Shown here piece by piece: positions 52,046 to 60,759 of a DNA stretch of 64,000 nucleotides. A program made the position numbers and the translations under genes. Source of the DNA: an uncultured Granulosicoccaceae bacterium. GTDB taxonomy: Bacteria; Pseudomonadota; Gammaproteobacteria; Granulosicoccales; Granulosicoccaceae. Position 1 is the first letter of the stretch, and every line of letters begins with the position of its first letter. Below the pieces are notes generated by a model. It saw only the letters and a program-made list of their open reading frames with translations, was not told the origin of the DNA and searched no databases. The stretch is taken from the NCBI GenBank assembly GCA_937927895.1, contig CALGKA010000014.1, positions 1 to 64,000 of the forward strand. Reading direction: 5' to 3'.

Positions 52046-54307
52046 ATGACAGAAGTTAAGAACAATTCCACTGAAGAAAATCGAGTCGATACTACGGATG
52101 TATTGCTTGCCTGCTTCCAGAAAATAGCACAATGGCATAGCCGGGAAGTGTTTGCAGAAGCCGCTTTAGCGAGCTTGCCTGTTTCAAGCCATGGCCTTGT
52201 TCCAGCGCAAATGCTTGAGCTTGCCAGCAGGGCCGGATTTGACGGCACTGTTATGCAAAAAAAACCAAGCGAACTAAGCGCCGAACAACTACCGGCGATT
52301 GTTCTACTTAAAGATAACCGCGCCGGCATCATTGAATCAGACGGGAGTGCTGTTGGTTACCGTTTTCTGTTGTTGTCTGAGCACGGTCAGTTTGTTGAGT
52401 CTACCGCTGCCTACTTATCTGAACATTTCCTTGGTTATACGTTTACCTTCGCATTGCGGGTAGTCAACCATACAGGCAACGGCAAGCCAGGCTTGTTTGA
52501 CTCATCAGATAGAAAAAACTGGTTTTGGAATACCCTTTGGAATTTCCGTAGTCACTATATTCAACTACTTCCGGCTTCATTGCTAATTAACTTGTTCGCT
52601 TTGGCAATGCCGTTTTTTGTCATGATTGTATACGACCGGGTGGTACCTAATAGTGCGACCGAAACTCTGTGGGTGCTGGCTATAGGCGTGGTGCTAGTGT
52701 TCGCGTTTGATCTGGTAATGAAGCTCGTACGTGGCGCTCTGCTTGAGAGAGCAGGTAAGGAAATGGACATTAAACTTTCGGGTATTTTGTTCGAACAAAT
52801 CCTATCTTTATCGATTAGTTCAATACCCTCGTCTATGGGCAACTTGGTCAGTCGAATAAGAGCCTATGAAACTCTTCGTGAGTTTTTTGTATCAGCCACT
52901 ATGTTGGCCATAGCGGATCTGCCATTTTCGTTATTAATGATTGGTGTGATATTTTATTTAGGTGGCCCTATAGGATGGGTGTTAGTGACTGCCGCTAGCA
53001 TCGCAATTACGGTAGCTGTGCTAATACAAGTACCGTTGCGAAAATCAGTCAATATGGCGGCAGAGGCAGGCTTAGAACGACAAGCGTTTATTGGTGAAAG
53101 TGTAGCGAATCTTGAATCGGTAAAAGCCTGTAACGCTGAAGGCTACTTACAGCGCCGAATGAAAAGCATGATGCTAACCGCATCTTCTTCTGCCGTGAAG
53201 TCTCACTGGTATAGCTTGCTTGGCAACACCTTAACCACTACTACCATTCAGGTAACCTCTGTTGCAGTTGTGGTGGCGGGCGTATATCTGGTATCGGCCG
53301 GGCAACTGACAATGGGTGGTTTGATAGCGGTTGTAATGTTGACCTCACGATGCATGGCGCCTTTGGCTATGGTGGCAGGTTTAATGACGCGCTTACAGCA
53401 AGCGTTGCAGTCTCTGGAGTCGCTTAATGGTGTTATGGGTCTTGAGCGTGAGACTGAATCTAATGATCGCTTTACTCATGCGACCGTGCAAAAAGCAGAT
53501 TATGAATTTCAAAAGTTCGGCTTGAAATACCCGGATACAAGTGAATTTGCATTAAAAGATTTATCGTTCAGCATTCGCGAAGGTGAAAAGGTAGCGCTGT
53601 TAGGCAGAATTGGCTCTGGTAAGAGCTCATTGTTAAAGGTAATGGCGGGTTTGCTTAAGCACACTGAAGGCGCGTTACTGGTTAATAGTATCGATATAGC
53701 CCAGTACCACCCGACCATTTTACGAAAGATGGTTGGTTATGTACCGCAGGATGCCGCGTTGTTTCATGGCTCTCTGCGCGACAACATAGTGATGGGCAAT
53801 ACCGAATTTACCGATGATCAAATTCTTGAGGTTATCCGTTTTACCGGGCTTGACGGGTTCGTTAAACGTCATCAGAACGGAATACATGCACAAGTCGGTG
53901 AGCGGGGTTGCTTGCTTTCAGGCGGTCAGCGTAAAGCCGTGGCGTTGTCACGTTGTTTGTTACTAAAGCCGCCGATGCTACTTCTTGATGAGCCAACGGC
54001 CAATCTTGACCCGGAAACGGAAAAACTCTTTATACAAAACTTAGAGCGTTTATCGGCCTTGCCGGGCAGCACGCTTGTGGTTGCAACGCATAAAGCGTCA
54101 GTACTAAAAATTGTTGACCGCGCTATTGTACTTCATGAAGGGCGAGTAGTGTCAGATGGCAATGCAACGCAACTACAAAACAATGCGCCGCTAGAACCAG
54201 TTACCGCACGTAAGGCGACTATTACTCGAAGTAAGTCAGCGCAACCAAAGCCTAAAGTTAGTCAGGACAAAGTGCCTGCTGCAACAAGATCTAAGGCAAT
54301 ATCATGA
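52046..54307 (+). CDS. Type I secretion ABC transporter with degenerate C39-like domain
   Basis: Inner-membrane engine of a type I secretion system, 753 residues, LapB/RtxB pattern. Residues about 10-140 are a C39-peptidase-like domain without a convincing catalytic Cys-His pair, as in adhesin exporters. Five to six helices follow (about 165-430). Nucleotide-binding domain: Walker A LLGRIGSGKSSLLKVMAG (about 517-534), Q-loop VGYVPQDAALFHGSL, signature LLSGGQRKAVALSR, Walker B MLLLDEPTANLDPET, H-loop VVATHKAS. A basic Thr/Ser/Lys-rich tail of ~45 residues ends the protein. Stop overlaps the HlyD-family gene by 4 nt. No TolC-like gene is in the window. Confidence 0.9.
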   Translation: MTEVKNNSTEENRVDTTDVLLACFQKIAQWHSREVFAEAALASLPVSSHGLVPAQMLELASRAGFDGTVMQKKPSELSAEQLPAIVLLKDNRAGIIESDGSAVGYRFLLLSEHGQFVESTAAYLSEHFLGYTFTFALRVVNHTGNGKPGLFDSSDRKNWFWNTLWNFRSHYIQLLPASLLINLFALAMPFFVMIVYDRVVPNSATETLWVLAIGVVLVFAFDLVMKLVRGALLERAGKEMDIKLSGILFEQILSLSISSIPSSMGNLVSRIRAYETLREFFVSATMLAIADLPFSLLMIGVIFYLGGPIGWVLVTAASIAITVAVLIQVPLRKSVNMAAEAGLERQAFIGESVANLESVKACNAEGYLQRRMKSMMLTASSSAVKSHWYSLLGNTLTTTTIQVTSVAVVVAGVYLVSAGQLTMGGLIAVVMLTSRCMAPLAMVAGLMTRLQQALQSLESLNGVMGLERETESNDRFTHATVQKADYEFQKFGLKYPDTSEFALKDLSFSIREGEKVALLGRIGSGKSSLLKVMAGLLKHTEGALLVNSIDIAQYHPTILRKMVGYVPQDAALFHGSLRDNIVMGNTEFTDDQILEVIRFTGLDGFVKRHQNGIHAQVGERGCLLSGGQRKAVALSRCLLLKPPMLLLDEPTANLDPETEKLFIQNLERLSALPGSTLVVATHKASVLKIVDRAIVLHEGRVVSDGNATQLQNNAPLEPVTARKATITRSKSAQPKPKVSQDKVPAATRSKAIS

Positions 54308-55629
54308 GTGCTCAGGATAAAGCCGCGGGTATGAATAAGCCGCTGGATAATAAACCCATAGAACTATGGGATCTCAGTGAGCTCGATACCATTGGTGCGG
54401 GGACCGAAGACGTCACACCCGATAAAGCGCAAAATCCCCATCAGGCGATTGAGCACCCGGGTATAGATTTTGGTGCGCACAGCAAAGAACTCGCAAGGCA
54501 GCAACCCCAGGCGAAACAGCGTTGGATTCCATTGATAGGTGTTGGCTTTTTTATGGTGTTACTGCTGTGGGCAAGTGTTGCAAAAATAGATCAGGTAACA
54601 CGTGGCCACGGCAAGGTGATACCTGCTAGTGGTGTGCAGCGCATTCAAAGCCTTGAAGGTGGAATAGTAAAAAATATCCAGGTCCAGGAAGGGCAAATGG
54701 TAGAGCAGGGGCAAATTTTATTGCAGCTTCAAGATACGCTCTTTAATTCAAACTACCAGGAGAACGCCGTACAGCGCGATTTCCTTGCAGGTAGAGTCGC
54801 ACGATTAGCGGCCGAGTCAGAGGGATTCAGAGAACCTGTTTTTCCAGAATCGCTTAGTGAAGAAAACCGCAAAGTCGAAACAGCGTTGTTTAATATTCGC
54901 CGTGATGATTTTCTAGCACGTGAGCGTGCTATCGCAGAGCGTCTATCATTTGCAGAAGAAGAGATCTCTATTTTGACCAATGGCAGGCAATCAGTTTCGC
55001 GCCTTGATCTTGTTACTAGTAGGCGAGTGGCAGCTGAGCTCCTTGGACAATTAAATACATTGCGCACAAAACAAGTGCGAGATGCGCTAGAGCAGCACGA
55101 TAGTTATCGCTCTGAATTGATGGTGCTGAGTGAATCGCTTAAGCGTGATAAAGATAGACTCGATAGAACAACCCTTCGTTCTCCGGTAAAAGGTATAGTC
55201 AATAAAATACATGTTGAAACCGTAGGTGAGGTCGTTGATCGCGGTGACGACATCATGGAAATAGTCCCGCTTAAAGATACCTTGCTAATAGAGGCCAATG
55301 TGCGGCCTGCAGATATTGGTTTTATTCATGCAGATCAACGCGCGGTAGTTAAATTCACCGCTTATGAATTTACTACCTATGGTGGTTTGGAAGGCACGGT
55401 AGAATACATTGGTGTTGATACCGTTTCAGATGCAAATGGTGACAGCTATTACCCGATACGCGTTAGAGCGTCTGCAGACACCCTGGGTGTTAATCGCGAT
55501 GGCCAGGATCTACACATAATACCGGGTATGGTTGCTGAAGTAGATCTTCTAACTGGCGAAAAAACAGTGCTGCAATATTTACTAACGCCGATCAACCGTG
55601 CGCGTGAGAAGGCGTTAACGGAACGCTAA
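54304..55629 (+). CDS. HlyD-family T1SS periplasmic adaptor
   Basis: Membrane fusion protein, 441 residues. Cytoplasmic N-terminus of ~75 residues, one helix (WIPLIGVGFFMVLLLWASVA), lipoyl half-motif GHGKVIPASGVQRIQSLEGG and VKNIQVQEGQMVEQGQILLQ, long helical hairpin (about 150-290), second lipoyl half LRSPVKGIVNKIHVETVGEV, and the beta-barrel domain with FTAYEFTTYGGLEGTV. This is the typical LapC/HlyD structure. Coupled by ATGA overlap to the ABC gene; the outer-membrane channel must be encoded elsewhere. Confidence 0.92.
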   Translation: MSAQDKAAGMNKPLDNKPIELWDLSELDTIGAGTEDVTPDKAQNPHQAIEHPGIDFGAHSKELARQQPQAKQRWIPLIGVGFFMVLLLWASVAKIDQVTRGHGKVIPASGVQRIQSLEGGIVKNIQVQEGQMVEQGQILLQLQDTLFNSNYQENAVQRDFLAGRVARLAAESEGFREPVFPESLSEENRKVETALFNIRRDDFLARERAIAERLSFAEEEISILTNGRQSVSRLDLVTSRRVAAELLGQLNTLRTKQVRDALEQHDSYRSELMVLSESLKRDKDRLDRTTLRSPVKGIVNKIHVETVGEVVDRGDDIMEIVPLKDTLLIEANVRPADIGFIHADQRAVVKFTAYEFTTYGGLEGTVEYIGVDTVSDANGDSYYPIRVRASADTLGVNRDGQDLHIIPGMVAEVDLLTGEKTVLQYLLTPINRAREKALTER

Positions 55630-55653
55630 GAAGAGCTCGGTCAGCCTGTTAGG

Positions 55654-56469
55654 CTAGTGGGGCAGAATCTGCTGCAAGAACTCCTGGCAGCGTTTGCTAT
55701 CAGGTGCGGCGAAGAATTTTTTAGTATCAGATAGTTCTACTATTTTACCGTGGTCCATAAACACCATGGAGTCTGCAACCTTGCGCGCAAAGCCCATTTC
55801 GTGTGTGACGCAGATCATTGTCATGCCGCTTTCAGCAAGCTCTACCATTACATCAAGCACTTCGTTGATCATTTCTGGATCAAGCGCTGAGGTAGGTTCA
55901 TCGAATAACAGAATTTTCGGTTCCATGCACAGTGAGCGGGCGATAGCGACTCGCTGCTGTTGTCCACCCGATAACTGTGTGGGGTACTTTGCAGCTTGCT
56001 CTGGTATGCGCACTCGTTCGAGATATTGCATAGCCAGTTTTTCGGCTTCAGTGTTGCTTAGCTTGCCAGAGCGAACGGGCCCGAGTGTAAGGTTATCCAA
56101 AACGCTTAGATGCGGAAACAGGTTAAATTGCTGGAATACCATGCCAACGTTATCGTGAATCACCTTGAGGCTGGCTTTGCTGTTGTCTAGTTGGTGATCG
56201 GCGATTGAGATTGTGCCGCTATCGTGGATTTCCAGTTGATTAATGCATCTAATGAGCGTGGACTTACCCGACCCTGACGGGCCACACACCACAACGCGTT
56301 CACCCAGCTTTACATCGAGGGATACGTTGTTGAGTGCTTGAAAGCTACCGAAAAACTTGGATACCGCGCGCATGCTGATCAGCGCTTGTGGGTTTGCTTT
56401 TGGATTGGCTTTTTGATTGGCCTTTTGGTTGGCTTGAGGGTTTGTGGGGGTGTGCTGTGTTTGCGCCAT
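55654..56469 (-). CDS. Polar amino-acid ABC transporter ATPase (GlnQ type)
   Basis: 271 residues. The first ~28 are a low-complexity Asn/Gln/Lys/Ala/Pro stretch (QANQKANQKANPKANPQA) encoded by imperfect 12-bp DNA repeats and absent in ordinary GlnQ proteins. Then a standard domain: Walker A GPSGSGKSTLIRCINQLE, Q-loop MVFQQFNLFPHLSV, signature LSGGQQQRVAIARSL, Walker B ILLFDEPTSALDPEM, H-loop ICVTHEMGFAR. An internal Met (SMRAVSKFFG, about residue 33) could be the ancestral start. Divergent from the receptor gene; convergent with the HlyD gene. Likely partner permease at 43620-44360. Confidence 0.9.
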   Translation of the reverse strand: MAQTQHTPTNPQANQKANQKANPKANPQALISMRAVSKFFGSFQALNNVSLDVKLGERVVVCGPSGSGKSTLIRCINQLEIHDSGTISIADHQLDNSKASLKVIHDNVGMVFQQFNLFPHLSVLDNLTLGPVRSGKLSNTEAEKLAMQYLERVRIPEQAAKYPTQLSGGQQQRVAIARSLCMEPKILLFDEPTSALDPEMINEVLDVMVELAESGMTMICVTHEMGFARKVADSMVFMDHGKIVELSDTKKFFAAPDSKRCQEFLQQILPH

Positions 56470-56615
56470 TTACGCGCCTTTTGTACGCTTGTAATTCATA
56501 CTATTTTAACAGATTGCTTGTGATTTTTGTGTGAATAATCGTACGCTTCAACTAGTTGCATTGTGGGTACGTCCATGCAACGATTAAGGTTCGATATTGA
56601 CTGGTAAAAAACACA

Positions 56616-57386
56616 ATGAAATTTATAAAGGCGCTGGCCGCCTCCGCACTAATTAGTTTTGCAGCAACACCTGTATTGGCTGATTCTGCTTTAAAGGAAA
56701 TCCTTGATTCAGGCGTGCTCAAAGTAGGGACCACCGGTGATTGGAATCCAATGACCGTTAAAGACCCGGCGACCAATAGTTATGAAGGTTACGACATTGA
56801 TGTTATGACTGAACTCGCAAAAGATATGGATGTCGAACTTGAATTTGTCGCTACTGATTGGAAAACACTCGTTAACGGTGTGATCGGTGGCAACTACCAC
56901 ATGACAGGCTCAGCATCTGTAAGCCCTGCAAGAATGAAAGTAGCAGGCTATTCTGAGAGCTATATTGCGGTGCAAATACAACCCTACACCACTGCTGATA
57001 AAGCAGACAAATTTGATGGTTGGGATTCAATCAACAAAGAAGGCGTTAAGGTTGCCGCTACACTAGGTACTACCTTTGAGAAGCAAGTAAAAGAATGGTT
57101 TCCAAATGCAGAGATCAAAGCGATCGAAGCACCTGCTTTGCAACACCAGGAAGTATTATCTGGCCGTTCCGATGTGTTTGTCACTTCAAATATTGAAGGT
57201 GCTACATTAACCAAGAAGTTTGGAAAGCTTGTACCAATTAATGTAGAAGCGGCACGCGCACCTACGCCAATCGCCATGTTGTTACCGCAAGATGATCAAG
57301 TTTGGATCAACTATGTAAACAATTGGATTAAAATTAAACAAGCCCGTGGGTTCTTTGCAGCGACTGCGGCAAAGTGGGGTCTTTAG
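56616..57386 (+). CDS. Polar amino-acid-binding periplasmic protein (SBP family 3)
   Basis: 256 residues with signal peptide (cleavage after VLA, about residue 22). Family 3 receptor: ILDSGVLKVGTTGDWNPMTV, YEGYDIDVMTELAKDMDVEL, FVATDWKTLVNGVIGGNYHM and VAATLGTTFEKQV. The GTTGDWNPM and GSASVSPARM segments resemble receptors near the cyclohexadienyl dehydratase/polar amino-acid branch, so an enzymatic role is a remote alternative. Divergent promoter region shared with the ATPase gene. Confidence 0.88.
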   Translation: MKFIKALAASALISFAATPVLADSALKEILDSGVLKVGTTGDWNPMTVKDPATNSYEGYDIDVMTELAKDMDVELEFVATDWKTLVNGVIGGNYHMTGSASVSPARMKVAGYSESYIAVQIQPYTTADKADKFDGWDSINKEGVKVAATLGTTFEKQVKEWFPNAEIKAIEAPALQHQEVLSGRSDVFVTSNIEGATLTKKFGKLVPINVEAARAPTPIAMLLPQDDQVWINYVNNWIKIKQARGFFAATAAKWGL

Positions 57387-58049
57387 GTAGCCAAAGTTTT
57401 TATTAGTTGTTGAGCGTGTTTACGCTTACGAGGTTAGGGCGATCAAATTGAATCGCCCTGACATTTTGACTGCGGCAGTGCTAACGACTAACCGGTAGTC
57501 GGGTTCAAGGTCGATACGGGTGCTACCATTTAGTTGATTCCCGTCAGTAGATGCCCCGCTTCCTGCTGACATCAAAATGCCGTTTATATCAACGTCACCC
57601 TCTGTTCTTTAAATATTACCGCTAATACAGCGCCGACAATAGCGGTGCTTGCCCCTAAACGAATGAAGCCACTGTTGTAAGTTTGTTGGGGCAGTCGGTC
57701 CTTACCCACCTGCGGCTAAACCGACATTGCCGAAGTTCGAACGTTTTTATGAACCTGTGCTTATATCGCGAAGTCGCGTGGGTGGTGTAAGTTGTGTGCG
57801 GCTGATTTGTTTGTCAGGATCGCGTCTTTTCAGTTCAGTATAAATAACAAGCGCGCCAAAATGTGAAGCGTCGAAGCGCGTGTAATTCGTTTGCCAGTGT
57901 GGAAAAAAGGCAGGGCTGACTTACGGCTAAACAGCCGCTGTGGCATACTGAGTTTATTGTATGAATACCCAATATATTGTTATTCACTCATATGACCCTA
58001 CCTTTGGTTTACCAAGTTCCTTTGGCCTTTACACCAACCCGATGCCCTA
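57387..58049. other. Intergenic region with hairpin and possible gene remnant
   Basis: AGGGCGAT (57436-57443) and ATCGCCCT (57452-57459) form an 8-bp hairpin, the probable terminator of the receptor gene. On the minus strand at about 57580-57710 a 43-codon open frame without a start encodes a membrane-helix-like end (FIRLGASTAIVGAVLAVIF, then KEQRVTLI-stop), possibly the tail of a lost transporter gene. A promoter for the exporter gene probably lies in the AT-rich stretch 57940-58000. Confidence 0.4.
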
Positions 58050-59900
58050 ATGTCATTGAACGAATCATTGTCTTTGAAAAAATCACCGCAGGATCTTCAT
58101 GAACCCTCGGCTTGGTCGGTACTTAGGCGTCTCGGGAGGTACCTGGCGCGCTATAAAATGCGAGTGGCGGTGAGCTTGCTGGCGTTAGTTGTAGCCGCAA
58201 TAGCTACGTTGACTATGCCGGTAGCGTTTCGTTATCTGGTTGATATAGGTTTTGCTATGCCTGCAAGTGGTGCCACAGATCACGTCTCTGTAAGCGGTGC
58301 CAACGTAAACTTAATTTTTATCGGACTCTTTGCATTGGCCTCTATTTTAGCCCTGAGTACTGCGGTAAGGTTTTATTGTGTGTCATGGTTGGGTGAGCGC
58401 ATTACCTCTGATCTACGTAATGATGTTTACTCACAAGTGCTCGTGCAAGACCCACAGTTTTTTGAAAGCCTTAAGACCGGTGAGGTATTGTCGCGGCTCT
58501 CATCTGATACCACACTCATTCAGTCTCTCATCGGTACTAGTATTTCTATGGGGCTTCGAAACGTGCTGTTGTTTTTCGGTTCGTTATTCATGATGCTTTA
58601 TACCGATCTACGCTTAGCCACCATTATTGTTGCATTGTTATTGGTTGTAGTAGTGCCTATATTATTTTTTGGCCGCAAGGTGCGCCGTTTGTCACGCACC
58701 AGTCAAGACAAATTGGCAGATACGGGTGCCATGGCAGGGGAGACTCTAGGCGCTATGCAAATTGTTCAGGCCTATGGTCGTGAATCACTTGAGAGTAGTA
58801 AGTATGCAGACGCCACTAATCAGGCTTTTGATGCTGCTATTAATCGCAATAAGTCCCGTTCTTTTCTGACGGCGCTAGCTATCGTTTTAGTTTTTGGTGC
58901 TATTGTGCTGGTGCTTTGGTTGGGCGCTAAGGCGGTTATTGCAGGGACTCTATCAGCCGGGTTGTTAACCCAGTTTATAATGTATGCAGTCATTGTTGGT
59001 GGATCGGCTGCTGCCATGGCCGAAGTGTTCGGTGATATCCAACGCGCTGTGGGTGCGACAACACGCTTAATTGAATTGTTAGATGCTAAACCTACTATTC
59101 ATAGTCCGGTAGTGCAAACTAGCGCGACCGATAACACAGCGATACAAGCAACCTCAACAGCAGGCGCCAGTGTTGCTTTTGAAGGTGTCTCATTTAGCTA
59201 CCCTAGCAGGCCTAACGAACTATCACTCAATAACGTAAGCTTCACCGCACAGCCTGGTGAAACCATAGCGATCGTTGGTCCGTCAGGTGCTGGCAAGTCT
59301 ACCGTCTTGCAGTTGTTGTTGCGTTTTTACGATCCACAGTCGGGGGTAATAAGCTTAAACGGCATAGCTGTAACAGAGCTTAATCTTAAAGCATTGCGCA
59401 AATCAATAGGATTGGTCTCACAAGACAGTGTCGTATTCTCAGCCAATGCATTAGAGAATATTCGTTATGGCAGACTCAGTGCCACAGATGAAGAAGTCTA
59501 TGCCGCGGCCTCCAGTGCGCAAGCTGATGAATTTATTCGCAAGCTGCCAGACGGCTATCTGACCTATGTAGGGGAGCGTGGTACCAGATTATCAGGTGGT
59601 CAGAAACAAAGGCTGTCGATAGCCCGGGCGCTTATTAAAAATCCACCGCTGTTATTGTTGGATGAAGCCACCAGTGCTTTAGATGCAGAGAGTGAACATA
59701 AAGTACAGGTAGCACTTGAGCGCGCTATGGCGGGGCGAACTACGCTTGTTATTGCGCATCGATTAGCGACTATTAAAAACGCCGATAGGATTATAGTGCT
59801 TGATCAAGGGGGTATTGTTGAGAGTGGTACTCATGCTGAGTTGAGTCGGAGTGATGGTATGTATGCATCGCTTGCTGCTATGCAGTTTAGTGGTGAATAG
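58050..59900 (+). CDS. MsbA/LmrA-type ABC exporter (fused TMD-NBD)
   Basis: 616-residue half-transporter acting as a homodimer in the inner membrane. TMD with six helices (about 38-330) including RLSSDTTLIQSLIGTSISMG, then NBD: Walker A IVGPSGAGKSTVLQLLLRFYDP (core GPSGAGKST), Q-loop IGLVSQDSVVFSANALENI, signature LSGGQKQRLSIARAL, Walker B PLLLLDEATSALDAESE and H-loop LVIAHRLATI. Substrate could be lipid, peptide or drug. Its last ~32 codons are G/T-ending (about 29 of 32), running into the third repeat region. Confidence 0.9.
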   Translation: MSLNESLSLKKSPQDLHEPSAWSVLRRLGRYLARYKMRVAVSLLALVVAAIATLTMPVAFRYLVDIGFAMPASGATDHVSVSGANVNLIFIGLFALASILALSTAVRFYCVSWLGERITSDLRNDVYSQVLVQDPQFFESLKTGEVLSRLSSDTTLIQSLIGTSISMGLRNVLLFFGSLFMMLYTDLRLATIIVALLLVVVVPILFFGRKVRRLSRTSQDKLADTGAMAGETLGAMQIVQAYGRESLESSKYADATNQAFDAAINRNKSRSFLTALAIVLVFGAIVLVLWLGAKAVIAGTLSAGLLTQFIMYAVIVGGSAAAMAEVFGDIQRAVGATTRLIELLDAKPTIHSPVVQTSATDNTAIQATSTAGASVAFEGVSFSYPSRPNELSLNNVSFTAQPGETIAIVGPSGAGKSTVLQLLLRFYDPQSGVISLNGIAVTELNLKALRKSIGLVSQDSVVFSANALENIRYGRLSATDEEVYAAASSAQADEFIRKLPDGYLTYVGERGTRLSGGQKQRLSIARALIKNPPLLLLDEATSALDAESEHKVQVALERAMAGRTTLVIAHRLATIKNADRIIVLDQGGIVESGTHAELSRSDGMYASLAAMQFSGE

Positions 59901-59944
59901 TCTGGTGTCCATGCGGGGCTTTTCCTGCGGAAGGCTGTTGTTTT

Positions 59945-60060
59945 GATTTGCCTTGCAGGCGGCTGGCTTGTGTTGCTTGCCCTGCCGGCGGCTTGTATGC
60001 GTTGCTAGCCCTGCGGGGGCGGCTGTTGTTTTGGATTGTCCTGCGGACGGCTTACGTGCG
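59945..60060 (+). repeat. Degenerate tandem GC-rich units, 5' module of repeat copy 3
   Basis: A series of related units (GCCTTGCAGGCGGCT, GCCCTGCCGGCGGCTTG, GCCCTGCGGGGGCGGCT, GTCCTGCGGACGGCTTACG) spaced about 30-40 bp apart, expanded relative to the two units at 43230-43272 in copy 1. About 70 percent G+T on the + strand. Confidence 0.75.
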
Positions 60061-60066
60061 TGGCAT

Positions 60067-60113
60067 GCCCAGCCTCTTACTTTTTAAAAAGACCAAAAAG
60101 TAAGAGGCTGGGC
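60067..60113. repeat. 19-bp perfect inverted repeat
   Basis: GCCCAGCCTCTTACTTTTT (60067-60085) and AAAAAGTAAGAGGCTGGGC (60095-60113), 9-nt loop containing AAGACC. Very strong foldback in either DNA strand. It sits in the middle of repeat copy 3; the sequence TTCTTGCCCAGCC at 60231 repeats part of the arm. Confidence 0.92.
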
Positions 60114-60236
60114 AAGAACCTAACCCCCGCAAAATATTAGCTCGATTAATGACCTCGAGAGCGCTCTACTTTTGCAGTTGGTACTCGTTGAGTTTAAAGC
60201 AGGGCATTGTCCGGCGCGTGTTCTTGCCCAGCCTTT

Positions 60237-60447
60237 AAGCAAAAAATCTTCTTGCTACTTTATTGTCCCTTTTTTAACTGGCAAGGGATGGCTGTGCCAT
60301 TTTTTGAAATCATCTGGAATGGGGTCGCGCCCATTATTGTCAACTATGGGCACATCCATGTGCACCGCGCTCAAAGCGCCGTCCGTGGCGCTTTGACTCC
60401 ATTCCAGAAGATTTCAAAAAACAACAAAAGTCGCGTTTAACTGCATT
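60237..60447 (+). repeat. Dispersed non-coding repeat, copy 3 core
   Basis: Near-identical to 43295-43493, including CATTTTTTGAAATCATCTGG, CCCATTATTGTCAACTATGG and the hairpin CAAAGCGCC-GTCCGT-GGCGCTTTG. Between copies the differences at coding-frame positions change residues (Ala/Val, Tyr/His, Pro/Arg), which argues against a conserved protein. Followed by the tail GCGTTTAACTGCATT shared with copy 2. Confidence 0.88.
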
Positions 60448-60660
60448 CACTTCGTGTGTGTCGGCACTCTACGTCGGCTTTTTGGGATCTAAGCAACTGA
60501 TGGAATTGTGGTTCGCGACGCTCAGTTGGGGTGGTGGTAGCTGGTGGTTGTCGCGCTAGTGTCTTTCCTTATTTTGAATGTGTTGTCCGACTACTTTGCT
60601 ACTTTGCTGTTGTGGGTTATGAGTTTTTAAATTTCTTTGGGCGTGTTCGTTGATCTTTTT

Positions 60661-60725
60661 GGAAGCCCGCCAGCGTGAGCGAGGGACTATAAAACTGTGA
60701 AGGCTAATTATTATCTAACCTCCGA
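60661..60725 (+). repeat. Small hairpin repeat R4
   Basis: GAAGCCCGCCAGCGTGAGCG, AGGGAC, then AACTGTGAAGGCTAATTATT. Variant of the R1/R3 family with a CCCGC stem base and the same ~45-bp tail as R3. Confidence 0.75.
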
Positions 60726-60759
60726 AAAACCTGACTATCGAACATTAGCTTTTGCTTTT

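Noticed and set aside
57580-57710. Minus-strand 43-codon membrane-like frame
   Set aside because: Too short and without a start; could be the tail of a decayed transporter but not supportable as a gene.
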